A program made the translations under genes and the position numbers. Source: Deltaproteobacteria bacterium (lineage in GTDB: Bacteria; Desulfobacterota; Binatia; HRBIN30; JACQVA1). Taken from it: 54,241 nt of DNA. This document shows, piece after piece, positions 16,609 to 24,564 of this stretch. How positions within the stretch are numbered: the stretch's first letter is position 1; each line of letters begins with the position of its first letter. Location of the stretch: positions 1 through 54,241 of the forward strand of contig JACQVA010000207.1 in the NCBI GenBank assembly GCA_016210005.1, read 5' to 3'. The notes beneath the pieces are model-generated. The model saw only the letters and a program-made list of their open reading frames with translations. It had not been told where the DNA came from and did no database searches.

Positions 16609-16714
16609 TCCGCTCAACGGCAGGCGATTGGTCTTCGGCATCGCTCCAGGAGATGTCTCCGGTGATTTGTTTCGTCTCGTCGGCTGGGAGTGCTTCGAAT
16701 TCGGCCCGCGTCAT
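16609..16714 (-). pseudogene. 5' remnant of an unknown small gene, fused to the HEPN debris
   Basis: From ATG 16714 the minus strand encodes about 35 residues, opening MTRAEFEALPADETKQITGD and continuing with a ISWSDAEDQSPAVE stretch, before losing sense where the HEPN remnant begins at 16608. Composition and motif density look like real coding sequence. I recall similar openings in uncharacterised proteins but cannot name the family with confidence. A deletion seems to have joined its 5' end to another gene's 3' end. Confidence 0.5.
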
Positions 16715-17053
16715 GGTTTACATTATCGCCCGTCTGGGAGCCTGACTGCAACCGCCGCCAGCTTGCTACCGGGCGACTCGCTACTGTGAGGCGTGCGCGT
16801 CCTCCGCCTCTTGGAGAGGGGGAATCTCGCCGACGTGGCCCCCGCCACCGGCAAGGTCGCCATCAGTGCGATCAACCACTGCGGGGATGATGCGCCCAAG
16901 GGTCCCCTTGGGTGTCCCGGGGCAGCATGCTACTAGCGTTGCCCGACATGCCCGTTGCGAATGCGAAACAGCCGCGTTGGATATCGCCTGGGGTGCGATC
17001 CGCGCTCGCGGGTTGAGCGGTGACGGGTTGGTCGGTGGGATCGGAGGAGCGCT
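16715..17053. other. Intergenic region, no gene seen
   Basis: No frame shows a recognisable motif with a ribosome binding site. It separates the minus-strand debris from the plus-strand sulfotransferase gene, whose GGAGGAG leader lies at its right end. Confidence 0.45.
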
Positions 17054-17665
17054 ATGGAGCTACGGGTCATTGGCGCTGGACTGGGGCGCACCGGGACGAT
17101 GTCACTCAAGCTCGCGCTGGAGCAGCTGCTGGGTGCGCGCTGCTACCACATGATCGAGGTGTTCGCGCACCCGGAACACGTGCCGGCGTGGCACGCGGCG
17201 GCTCGGGGTACGATGCCCGACTGGCGGGCACTGCTGGCGGACTACGCGGCCACCGTCGATTGGCCGGCAGCGTCGTTCTGGCCCGAGCTGAGCGCCGCGT
17301 TTCCCGAGGCGCTGGTGCTGCTGTCCGCGCGCGATCCCCAGGCGTGGTGGCAAAGCGCGAGTGAGACAATTTTCCCGGTGAGCGTGCGCGAGACCGGCCC
17401 GTGGCGGAACATGATCGATGCCGTCTTCAGTACCCGCTTCACCCTGGCATTGAACGATCGCGCCGCTGCCATCGCCGCCTACGAGCGTCATTACGCCGCA
17501 GTGCGGGCAGCGGTCCCGTCCCACCGCCTGATCGAGTGGCAACCGGGAGATGGTTGGCTGCCGCTGTGCACCGCGCTCGGCGTGCCGGTGCCCGAGGAGC
17601 CGTTTCCGCGCGTGAACACCCGCGCCGAGTGGCAGGCCGGACACGGTGGTGCCGGCGGCGAGTGA
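17054..17665 (+). CDS. Sulfotransferase-family P-loop protein
   Basis: A 203-residue protein opening with VIGAGLGRTGTMSLKLAL, the 5'-phosphosulfate-binding loop of the eukaryote-like sulfotransferase_4 group (GxGRTGTxS followed by a helix). A LLSARDPQAWWQSASETIF segment corresponds to the 3'-phosphate-binding region (R-D-P...W-x2-S). PAPS-dependent sulfation of a small molecule is the expected reaction. ATG 17054 follows GGAGGAGCGCT. The length fits the short single-domain form. It precedes an APH-like phosphotransferase by 72 bases on the same strand; a functional link is possible but unproven. The acceptor cannot be predicted. Confidence 0.82.
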   Translation: MELRVIGAGLGRTGTMSLKLALEQLLGARCYHMIEVFAHPEHVPAWHAAARGTMPDWRALLADYAATVDWPAASFWPELSAAFPEALVLLSARDPQAWWQSASETIFPVSVRETGPWRNMIDAVFSTRFTLALNDRAAAIAAYERHYAAVRAAVPSHRLIEWQPGDGWLPLCTALGVPVPEEPFPRVNTRAEWQAGHGGAGGE

Positions 17666-17737
17666 GGCGTGGCTCGCCCCGCGTTGATTAAGTCGATGGA
17701 TTGGTTCTAAGAACGGAGGCGAAGAACAGGTTCGGCT

Positions 17738-18838
17738 ATGGCGCAGATGCAGCGTGCAGCGACGGCGGCCACGGATCCCCCGGAGACCATCGCCATTCGT
17801 GAGGGTGAAGATTTCGATCACGCGCGGCTGGCGGAGTACTTGAAAGGCCGTGTGCCTGAATCCGAGCGCGAGCTGGAAGTCGTCCAGTTCGCCGGCGGTC
17901 ACGCCAACCTGACGTACCTGCTGCGCTACGGCGAGGTGGAGTACGTCTTGCGCCGACCGCCGCTTGGGCCGGTGGCGCCCGGTGCGCACGACATGGGCCG
18001 CGAGTACCGCGTGCTCTCGGTACTGTACCGGGGCTACCGCTACGCCCCGCGTGCGTACGTCTATTGCGAGGATCCGACGATCATTGGTGCGCCCTTCTTC
18101 ATCATGGAGCGGCGTCGCGGCATTGTCGTGCGCCGAGCGATTCCGTCACAGTTCGGCGGCGGCGAGGATGCGGTGATCAACCGGCGGATCAGCGAGGTGG
18201 TCATCGACGCGCTGGCCGACCTGCACAGCACCGACGCGGCGGCGGTCGGGCTGCACACGCTGGGAAATCCGGAAGGCTTCATGCGCCGGCAGATCGACGG
18301 CTGGATGAGGCGTTACGAGCGCGCCAAGACGAAGGAGGTGCCACTGGCCGACGAGATGTCGCGCTGGCTAGGCGAGCACCTGCCGCCATCACCGGCGCCG
18401 GCGCTGCTGCACAACGACTGGCGGCTCGATAACATGATGCTCGATGCGCAAGACCCGGGTCGCTGCGAAGCGGTGTTCGACTGGGACATGTGCACGATGG
18501 GCGACCCGCTCGCCGACCTCGGCACGCTGCTGGTGGCGTGGCTGGAAGCCGATGACCCAATCCCCGACCCCGGCCAGGTTGTGATGCCGTCGATGGTGCC
18601 GGGTTTCATGACGCGGGGTGAAGCGGTGGAACGTTACTGCCGCCGCCGCGGCATCGACGTCGCCAACGTGCCCTACTACTACGTCTTCGGCTTGTTCAAG
18701 ATGGCGGTGGTGCTACAGCAAATCTTTCACCGCTATCACCTGGGTCAGACCAAGGACGAGCGCTTCCGCGTCTTCGAACAGGGCGCCGAGGTGTTGTTCT
18801 GGCGCTCGCAAGAAGTCAGCCGCACGCTCTCCGTGTAG
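17738..18838 (+). CDS. APH-fold phosphotransferase family protein (ACAD10-like)
   Basis: A 366-residue kinase-like protein. Seen: FAGGHANLTYLLRYGEVEYVLRR split over the glycine-rich loop and catalytic lysine region, the Brenner motif LLHNDWRLDNMML (catalytic Asp in H-x-D-x4-N) and VFDWDMCTMGDPLADLG carrying the metal-binding Asp. This is the 'phosphotransferase family' often found beside acyl-CoA genes and homologous to the N-terminal kinase of human ACAD10/11, which phosphorylates 4-hydroxyacyl-CoAs. It lies next to, and convergent with, the acyl-CoA operon at 18.9-24.4 kb, supporting a role in hydroxyacyl-CoA breakdown. Antibiotic phosphorylation is unlikely. ATG 17738 is the first in-frame start; its GGAGG is rather far upstream. 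Confidence 0.82.
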   Translation: MAQMQRAATAATDPPETIAIREGEDFDHARLAEYLKGRVPESERELEVVQFAGGHANLTYLLRYGEVEYVLRRPPLGPVAPGAHDMGREYRVLSVLYRGYRYAPRAYVYCEDPTIIGAPFFIMERRRGIVVRRAIPSQFGGGEDAVINRRISEVVIDALADLHSTDAAAVGLHTLGNPEGFMRRQIDGWMRRYERAKTKEVPLADEMSRWLGEHLPPSPAPALLHNDWRLDNMMLDAQDPGRCEAVFDWDMCTMGDPLADLGTLLVAWLEADDPIPDPGQVVMPSMVPGFMTRGEAVERYCRRRGIDVANVPYYYVFGLFKMAVVLQQIFHRYHLGQTKDERFRVFEQGAEVLFWRSQEVSRTLSV

Positions 18839-18892
18839 CCCGCGTCGCGCCGCCCAAGCGGAGCCGCAGAGCAAAGGTGGCCCCGGCGGCGC

Positions 18893-19750
18893 TTACGGCG
18901 CCGTTTGTGCCAGTGCCCGCGGTTGGTAGATCGCCGTGTGACGAATGCGCTGGAGCGGGCGGTGCGGTTCGGCGGCAACCAGGACGTCGATCACCACGAA
19001 CTGGTGCCCGTTGCGTTCGTAGCATTCGAGCACGCGGCTGCGCGCACTGACGCTGTCACCGTAGTGCGCCAGCGAGTAGTGCGTGACCTCACTAGCGGTG
19101 TGAATCCAGGGGCCGAGCTTGACGTTCTGCACCAGGACCTGATTGGCGAGACCGAGCAGCAGCGCCGGATGGGCTACGCCGTCGGGGCCGCGGTAGAGCG
19201 CGAGATCGTCGCGGACACTGCCGGCGAAAGCGGCGCACTGCACCGCGTCGAGTTCAAGCATGACGGTGCCGAGCACCTTGCCCGGAGCGAGCGCGACCGC
19301 CGAGGCTGGTGGCCGCTCGCTGGGCAATGCCGCAAGCGGGTAGTGCTCGAGTCCGGGCGGCGGTACGGCGGTGGCCGCAAATGCGGCCGTAGCGCGAGCG
19401 CAAACAGTGGCGTCGGGCCGCTCGGCTGTAAGTTCGAAGGTGATCGGTTCGCCGGGGTGGCGCGTCAGCGGCAACGCCTGGACGGTGATTTCCTCGTCCT
19501 CGTAGCAAGGTTGCAGCAAGCGCACGCTGGCGCTGCCGCGAGCTAGCCACGCCAGCCCAAAGTGCGCCACCAGCGGTCGGGTGAGATAGCCGTAGACGCA
19601 AATGCCAGGCACCAAACCGCCGGAGAAGCCGTATTGCCTGGCCACGGCGTTATCGTGAATCTTGTTCTCGGCGTGCGCGGCGATGTTGTGCGCGCGCACA
19701 CAGTAGGTGGCCAGCGGCGCGGCCAGCGAAAGGTTGACGGTCTTGGTCAT
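18893..19750 (-). CDS. MaoC-like hot-dog domain protein
   Basis: A 285-residue protein with a MaoC/hydratase-2 opening: RAHNIAAHAENKIHDNAVAR followed by GFSGGLVPGICVYGYL. In R-specific hydratases the motif is G-D-x-N-P-x-H; here the catalytic Asp position is Glu (AENKIH), with the His kept. A second hot-dog-like half follows (VLGTVMLELDAVQCAAF, later HTASEVTHYSLAHYG), so it may be a double hot dog. It is the last gene of the acyl-CoA operon, 34 bases after a desulforedoxin-like gene. Start ATG 19750 has only a weak ribosome binding site. The likely role is hydration of an enoyl-CoA or thioester binding; the substitution makes the exact reaction uncertain. Confidence 0.72.
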   Translation of the reverse strand: MTKTVNLSLAAPLATYCVRAHNIAAHAENKIHDNAVARQYGFSGGLVPGICVYGYLTRPLVAHFGLAWLARGSASVRLLQPCYEDEEITVQALPLTRHPGEPITFELTAERPDATVCARATAAFAATAVPPPGLEHYPLAALPSERPPASAVALAPGKVLGTVMLELDAVQCAAFAGSVRDDLALYRGPDGVAHPALLLGLANQVLVQNVKLGPWIHTASEVTHYSLAHYGDSVSARSRVLECYERNGHQFVVIDVLVAAEPHRPLQRIRHTAIYQPRALAQTAP

Positions 19751-19784
19751 TGTGCATCCGGGCGCCGCGGCGCCCGGCGGCCGC

Positions 19785-19904
19785 CTACTTCTTTTGCTCC
19801 ATCTCCTGGCCGCAACACTTGATCGTGCCGGCACCCGCTTTCGTGACAATGACTTGGGAGCCGCACTTGCTGCAGATGTACATTTTGCCTAGTTGGTTTG
19901 CCAT
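19785..19904 (-). CDS. Desulforedoxin-like miniprotein 1
   Basis: A 39-residue gene reading MANQLGKMYICSKCGSQVIV, then a Gly/Thr-rich turn and KCCGQEMEQKK. The spacing C-x2-C-G ... C-C-G matches desulforedoxin, a 36-37-residue homodimer binding one Fe(Cys)4 per chain, and the N-terminal domain of desulfoferrodoxin. AGAGAGGAACG precedes ATG 19904. It sits between the crotonase and MaoC-like genes in the same operon, 52 and 34 bases away. A close relative of 47 residues lies at 23168-23311. Iron or zinc binding is likely; an electron carrier or metal chaperone role is inferred. Confidence 0.85.
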   Translation of the reverse strand: MANQLGKMYICSKCGSQVIVTKAGAGTIKCCGQEMEQKK

Positions 19905-19956
19905 CGTTCCTCTCTCTACGTTCACAGCCGAACGAGTTCATCGTTCCGGCCTCGGG

Positions 19957-20727
19957 TTAATCGCCGCGAAACGCCGGCCGCCGCTTTTGCAAGAAGGCAC
20001 GCACGCCTTTGGCGCGATCGGCGGTTGTCTGTAGCAAGACATAGAGGTCTTCCTCAAGTCGGATGCCATGGTCGAGCGGGAGGTCGAGCCCGTGCAACAC
20101 CGCTTCCTTGGCATAGCGCAAAGCGATCGGACCGCGGGCGGCCAATTGCGCCACCGCCCGGCGCAAGTCGGCGGCGAAGCTGCTTGCTGCCAACACCCGG
20201 GTGGCGAGCCCGATCCGCTCGGCCTCGGCGGCCTCTACCGCACGCCCGCTGAGCAACAACTCGAGCGCACGCATGCGGCCGATGATGCGGGGAAGGCGCT
20301 GGGTGCCGCCTTGCGAGGGCAGCCGGCCGTGCGCCAACTGCGGCAGCTGCAAGCGTGCGCGCGGCGACAGGAACCGCAGATCACAGGCGAGCGCCAATTC
20401 GCAACCCTCAGCAATGGCATCGCCGTTGACGGCCGCGATGACCGGTACGCTAAGGCTGCCGATGGCCGCCACCCAGCGGCAACGCCGCTCCCACGCGCCG
20501 CCGTCCTCGACCCCAACGCAAAACGACTTGCCGGCCGCCCCCAGCACGACCAAACGAATGCTGTCGTCCAGCTCGATGGCTTCGGCCGCGCTGATCAGTT
20601 GTTGCGCCAGCGGCTGGGTGATGGCATTGCCGGCCGCCGGGCGATTCAGCGTCAGCCACGCGATGCTGTCGCGCACGCTGAAGAGCAGCGGCGCGGCCGC
20701 CGGCTTTGATGTTGCCTTACGGGTCAT
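19957..20727 (-). CDS. Crotonase-fold protein (enoyl-CoA hydratase/isomerase family), catalytic Glu absent
   Basis: A 256-residue crotonase. Seen: VPVIAAVNGDAIAEGCELALACDLRF, in two pieces, giving the oxyanion-hole Gly and CoA pocket, then PSQGGTQRLPRIIGRMRALE and the SGRAVEAAEAERIGLATRV segment. In rat enoyl-CoA hydratase the two catalytic glutamates lie in AGEKAQF and GQPE. The aligned segment here is LSPRARLQLPQ, so both are replaced (Pro and Gln). It therefore should not be a normal hydratase; it may catalyse another crotonase reaction (hydrolysis, isomerisation, C-C cleavage) or act as a non-catalytic subunit. It lies 57 bases after the acyl-CoA ligase gene. ATG 20727 with CAAGG close upstream. 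Confidence 0.82.
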   Translation of the reverse strand: MTRKATSKPAAAPLLFSVRDSIAWLTLNRPAAGNAITQPLAQQLISAAEAIELDDSIRLVVLGAAGKSFCVGVEDGGAWERRCRWVAAIGSLSVPVIAAVNGDAIAEGCELALACDLRFLSPRARLQLPQLAHGRLPSQGGTQRLPRIIGRMRALELLLSGRAVEAAEAERIGLATRVLAASSFAADLRRAVAQLAARGPIALRYAKEAVLHGLDLPLDHGIRLEEDLYVLLQTTADRAKGVRAFLQKRRPAFRGD

Positions 20728-20784
20728 CCTTGCTGTTTGTCGCTGCCCGAGTTTGCCCGAGGCTGCCGTGCTCGCTGCTCAACC

Positions 20785-22344
20785 TCAGCTCGCGAACTGA
20801 CCGCGCAAATCCTTCTTGAGGATCTTGCCCATCGGGTTCTTGGGCAGCTCGTCCATGAAGTGGATGACCTCGGGCTTCTTGAAACTGGCCAAGCGCTGGC
20901 GGCAGAACTCGGTCACCTCGCCGGCCGACAGGGTTGTGCCCGGGCGCGGCACCACTACCGCGCAGACCTTTTGTCCCCACTCGAGGTCCGGGATGCCGAT
21001 GACCGCGGCTTCCTCGATGCCCGGGTGCGAGTACAGCACCGACTCGACCTCGGCCGGGGCGATGTTTTCGCCGCCGCGGATGATCATGTCGTCCTTGCGC
21101 CCGGCCAGGAAGATGTAACCGTCGGTGTCGATCCAGCCCATGTCGCGCGTCGGCAGCCAGCCGTCCTCGACCAAGGCCGAGGCGGCCTTGGTGCCGTGAT
21201 TGGTGGCGTAGCCCTTCATCACGCGCGGCGTACGCACCCACAACTCGCCGACTTCGCCGCTCGGCAGTGGCTGACCGCCGTCATCGACCACGCGCACCTC
21301 GACGTCGGGCAGCGGCTTGCCGATCGACACCAGCCGCTTGAGGCGCAGTTCGACCTGTGCCCGCTCGCCTTCGAGGCGGTGGTCATCAGGGCCGAGCACG
21401 GTCAGGGTCGAGGTGGTCTCCGTCTGTCCGAAGGCGTTGACGAAACCGACCGTCTTGGGGAACATCTCGAGGGCGCGGCGGATGACGGGGAAAGGCATGG
21501 CCGCGCCGCCGTAAGACAGGTTCTGCAAACTCGTGAGATCATACCGGTGAAATTCGGGGTGATCTATGAGCTGCTTGACCATCGTCGGCACCAGGAACGC
21601 GTGCGTGACCTGTTCCCGCTCGACCGTCTGCAGCCACTCGGCGGCGTCGAACTGCCGCGTCAGCACCAGCTTGCGGCCGGTGAAGAGGTTGGTCATGACG
21701 TTGGTGGCGCCGGCGATGTGGTAGAGCGGCACGCACAGCAGTGAGGCCCCGCGCGGCGTGCCGTCGGCCAACTCGACGTTGGCCGTAACATAGGCGGTGA
21801 AATCGTTGAACGTCAGCATCACGCCCTTGGGCAGGGCAGTGGTGCCGCTGGTGTACATGAGGATGGTGGTGTCATCGTCCTCGATCTCACGCTCGGTGAA
21901 ATCGGGCGCGGCCTCGGCGACCAGCGTGTCGTGGTGCAACATGCCCGCCTGCCGGCTTTCGATGGCAATGCAGGTCTTGATCGTCGGCAATCTCGGCAGC
22001 ATATGCTGGGCGGCCTCGAGATAACGATCGCCGACGAACAGCACCTTGGTGTCGGCGGAGGCGAGCATGTACTCCAGCTCGGGCAGCTTGGCGCGATAGT
22101 TCACCGGAATGAACACGGCGCCGAGGGCGGCGGCGGCGAAGTAGGCCTCGACGTAGTGGGCCGAGTTGGTGTGCAGCGCCGCCACCCGATCGCCGCGGCC
22201 GACTCCGACGCTTTCGAGCGCGTTGGCCAAGCGCTGGATACGCTCCCACAACTCTCCGTACGTGCGGCGCTCGTTCTCGAAGACCAGGATCTCCTGGTCG
22301 GCAAACATCATCGCCGGAATACTGACGAAATTGGACGTGTTCAC
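20785..22344 (-). CDS. AMP-forming acyl-CoA synthetase
   Basis: A 519-residue ANL-superfamily ligase that activates a carboxylic acid with ATP and CoA. Seen: the AMP-binding loop TILMYTSGTTALPKGVML (about 168-185), YGGAAMPFPV, FGQTETTSTLTVLGP, the hinge region GRKDDMIIRGGENIAPAEVE and the C-terminal catalytic lysine in LPKNPMGKILKKDLRGQ. The length is normal for fatty-acid/aryl-CoA ligases. The start is GTG 22344 with GAGGAGG before it. It is preceded by one crotonase gene (19 bases) and followed by another (57 bases), so it feeds a short acyl-CoA pathway. Chain length or aromatic specificity cannot be read from the sequence. Confidence 0.92.
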   Translation of the reverse strand: MNTSNFVSIPAMMFADQEILVFENERRTYGELWERIQRLANALESVGVGRGDRVAALHTNSAHYVEAYFAAAALGAVFIPVNYRAKLPELEYMLASADTKVLFVGDRYLEAAQHMLPRLPTIKTCIAIESRQAGMLHHDTLVAEAAPDFTEREIEDDDTTILMYTSGTTALPKGVMLTFNDFTAYVTANVELADGTPRGASLLCVPLYHIAGATNVMTNLFTGRKLVLTRQFDAAEWLQTVEREQVTHAFLVPTMVKQLIDHPEFHRYDLTSLQNLSYGGAAMPFPVIRRALEMFPKTVGFVNAFGQTETTSTLTVLGPDDHRLEGERAQVELRLKRLVSIGKPLPDVEVRVVDDGGQPLPSGEVGELWVRTPRVMKGYATNHGTKAASALVEDGWLPTRDMGWIDTDGYIFLAGRKDDMIIRGGENIAPAEVESVLYSHPGIEEAAVIGIPDLEWGQKVCAVVVPRPGTTLSAGEVTEFCRQRLASFKKPEVIHFMDELPKNPMGKILKKDLRGQFAS

Positions 22345-22363
22345 GAAACCTCCTCTGCGGGCC

Positions 22364-23089
22364 TCAGTGGTGCGCCGGCACCATCTCCGCCAGCCGGGCC
22401 TCTAGTGCGAGAGCGGCGCTCAGCGGCTGATCGAGACCTTCGTTGACGGCGCGCTTGGTCTTTGCAACCAGCGCCGGTGCGAGCGCCGCCAGGCGATGCG
22501 CCAGCGCGAGGGCCGCGGCGCGCAACTGCGCCGGCTCTACTATGCCTGCCACCAGGCCGAACGCCAGTGCTTCTTTCGCACTCAACCGCCGCCCCGTGAG
22601 CATGAGATCAAGCGCTCGGCCCACACCGAACAGCCGCGTGGCGGTTTGAGTGCCGGCCACACCAGGAATCATCCCCAGGCCGGTTTCCGGCAGCCCGAAA
22701 CGGGCATCGGCGGCCGCGATGCAGATGTCGCAGAGCAGCGCCATCTCGAAACCGCCGCCGACGGCGTAGCCGTGGACCGCGGCGATGGTCGGTTGGGGAA
22801 GGGCTTTGAGCGTGCCCCAGACGTCGCGCTGGAAGCGCACCGCGCGCGCCACCACCGGGGACGGGGCGGCGCCGAACTCGCGCACGTCGCCGCCGGTCGA
22901 GAACGCCGGCCCGTTGCCGCGCAACACCATCACTCGCACCTCGGGGTCGTCACGCACCGCCGCCAAGACCTCGAACAAGCCGTCGCGCATGGCGACGTTG
23001 TAAGCGTTGAGCACCTCGGGGCGATTCAGTGACACGATTGCCACCGGACCGTCCTTCTCGTACAGCACCGCGGGTGTGGAAGATGGCAT
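22364..23089 (-). CDS. Enoyl-CoA hydratase/isomerase family protein
   Basis: A 241-residue crotonase. Seen: AIVSLNRPEVLNAYN, AFSTGGDVREFG (first oxyanion-hole strand), AAVHGYAVGGGFEMALLCDI (second) and RFGLPETGLGMIPGVAGTQ, whose Glu matches the second catalytic glutamate of rat hydratase. The first glutamate position (rat AGEKAQF) is Ala in AAADARF. One-glutamate crotonases are typically isomerases or other non-hydratase members. ATG 23089 is chosen over an in-frame TTG at 23158, although the ribosome binding site is weak. It lies 78 bases after desulforedoxin-like gene 2 and 19 bases before the acyl-CoA ligase. Confidence 0.85.
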   Translation of the reverse strand: MPSSTPAVLYEKDGPVAIVSLNRPEVLNAYNVAMRDGLFEVLAAVRDDPEVRVMVLRGNGPAFSTGGDVREFGAAPSPVVARAVRFQRDVWGTLKALPQPTIAAVHGYAVGGGFEMALLCDICIAAADARFGLPETGLGMIPGVAGTQTATRLFGVGRALDLMLTGRRLSAKEALAFGLVAGIVEPAQLRAAALALAHRLAALAPALVAKTKRAVNEGLDQPLSAALALEARLAEMVPAHH

Positions 23090-23167
23090 TGGGATGGTGT
23101 CCGAGAGCGCGGGGTGGCCGCCGCACCGGCAAATGCCGGCTCGAGCAGCCACGCGCAAGGGCGACCG

Positions 23168-23311
23168 TTAGTCGCTCGACGGCAGCGGCTTGGCCTCTTT
23201 GATCTTCATTTCCTGCCCGCAGCACTCGACTGCGCCCGGGCCGGGCTTGTTGCACAGCACCTCGGTGCCGCAGGCTTCGCACAGGTAGCGTTTGCCCAGT
23301 TGGTTGGCCAT
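23168..23311 (-). CDS. Desulforedoxin-like miniprotein 2
   Basis: A 47-residue paralogue of the gene at 19785, opening MANQLGKRYLCEACGTEVLC and ending in VECCGQEMKIKEAK plus an eight-residue tail. The desulforedoxin spacing C-x2-C-G...C-C-G is intact; there is one extra cysteine (EVLC). GGAGGAG precedes ATG 23311. It lies 30 bases after the YgfZ-like gene and before the crotonase gene. Two copies of this miniprotein interleaved in one acyl-CoA operon suggest a metal or redox service to its enzymes. Confidence 0.85.
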   Translation of the reverse strand: MANQLGKRYLCEACGTEVLCNKPGPGAVECCGQEMKIKEAKPLPSSD

Positions 23312-23341
23312 GAATACATCTCCTCCGCTGGTGAACGTTCG

Positions 23342-24400
23342 TTAGTCGCCTCGTCGATAGAACGGCAGGGCGGTAATGGTCAAGTGTTGGCGGCCGGCGC
23401 GTAGCACCGTCCCCGGAGCCCAGCTCGTGCGCTCAACATAGCCGAGCGCGATGACCCGGCCGAGGGCAGGCGAGTGAGCGGCACTGGTAAGGTGGCCCGC
23501 TTCCCGGTCATGGTGCAAGAGCGGGGCGCCGGGCGGCGGCACCTCACCGTCCCCGACCAGGCCGCACAGCTTACGGTTCACGTGCCCGCGCGCCGCCACG
23601 CGTTCGACCACCTCCTGGCCGAGATAGCAGCCCTTGTTGAAGCTGATCGCGGTCTCCAAGCCGGTTTCCATCACCAGCGTCTCGGCATCCATATCGACGC
23701 CATGCCATGGAATGCCGGCTTCCAGGCGCAACACATTGAGCGCGTCGAGCCCAACCGGCAACGCTCCCGCCGCCGACAACCGCCGCCACAACTCCGCGGC
23801 GTCGCCGGGCCGTCCTAGCAACCGAAACCCGGGCTCGCCCGTTTGGCTGACCGCAACGCAGCGGGCGCTTACCCCGGCAATCGTGATCTCGCTGTGGTCG
23901 AAGGGTGCCGGCTCGCCCGGCGCTTGCCCAGCGGCGGCCGCCAGCACGTCAGCGGCGTCCGGACCCTCGATCGCCAGCAGCGGCGCTAGATCGGTTTCTT
24001 CGAACTCGACGTCGTCGGCGATAATGAAATGATCGAGTGCTTCGCGTACCGCCTGGCGCCGCCAGGCCGGCACATCCAGGAGCAGCCGGTCCGCCAAGGC
24101 GTAGACGTACAGATCCGAAACGATGCGCCCCTGGATGGTGAGCAGCGCCGCGTAAACGCCTTTACCGGCGGTGCTCCGCTTCACGTCGTTGGTGATCATC
24201 CCGTGAAGGAAGGCGACCCGATCGCCGCCAATTAGCGACAGCAGTTGCCGATTACGGGCGTCGAGCACGCCGGCGCCGTGGCGCACCGCCCGCCACTCGG
24301 CCTCCGGTGCCCCAAAGCTCCGGGGCAAGCAGATGCCGAGGAAGTCAGCCGACCGCGCACCCGCTGACTGCTCTACTGTATCGAGTTCCGTCCAACTCAT
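23342..24400 (-). CDS. YgfZ/CAF17-like folate-binding protein
   Basis: A 352-residue protein of the YgfZ/GcvT family. Seen: LIGGDRVAFLHGMITNDVK, LLAIEGPDAADVLAAAAGQA, GLDALNVLRLEAGIPWHGVD, and the YgfZ signature NKGCYLGQEVVER with Cys258. Known: YgfZ/IBA57 proteins use tetrahydrofolate to help repair or assemble certain Fe-S clusters, including that of MiaB. The reading frame stays open upstream to 24868 through an unrelated GIY-YIG remnant, but ATG 24400 gives the normal family length and N-terminus. It is the promoter-proximal gene of the acyl-CoA operon, directly followed by a desulforedoxin-like gene. A mobile element ends 66 bases upstream, so that element may affect its expression. Confidence 0.85.
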   Translation of the reverse strand: MSWTELDTVEQSAGARSADFLGICLPRSFGAPEAEWRAVRHGAGVLDARNRQLLSLIGGDRVAFLHGMITNDVKRSTAGKGVYAALLTIQGRIVSDLYVYALADRLLLDVPAWRRQAVREALDHFIIADDVEFEETDLAPLLAIEGPDAADVLAAAAGQAPGEPAPFDHSEITIAGVSARCVAVSQTGEPGFRLLGRPGDAAELWRRLSAAGALPVGLDALNVLRLEAGIPWHGVDMDAETLVMETGLETAISFNKGCYLGQEVVERVAARGHVNRKLCGLVGDGEVPPPGAPLLHHDREAGHLTSAAHSPALGRVIALGYVERTSWAPGTVLRAGRQHLTITALPFYRRGD

Positions 24401-24523
24401 CGAACGCACAGGACCTAACAGAAACTCGCAGGCGAAAAAAGTTCCCCGGCGAGACTCGCCCGCGGCGGGGTGTGCGACAAATCTGTGGGTAACGTGCAGC
24501 CGACCGGGCAAATACTCACCAGT

Positions 24524-24546
24524 CTGACAGTACTGTGTACTGTCAG
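24524..24546. repeat. 10-bp perfect inverted repeat within the element
   Basis: CTGACAGTAC, a 3-base spacer TGT, then GTACTGTCAG. It lies after the 3' end of the GIY-YIG remnant (minus strand) and just inside the element's left end, so it could be a terminator stem or a structure used in transposition. Confidence 0.6.
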
Positions 24547-24564
24547 GCCGAGGCCCATGGCCGA

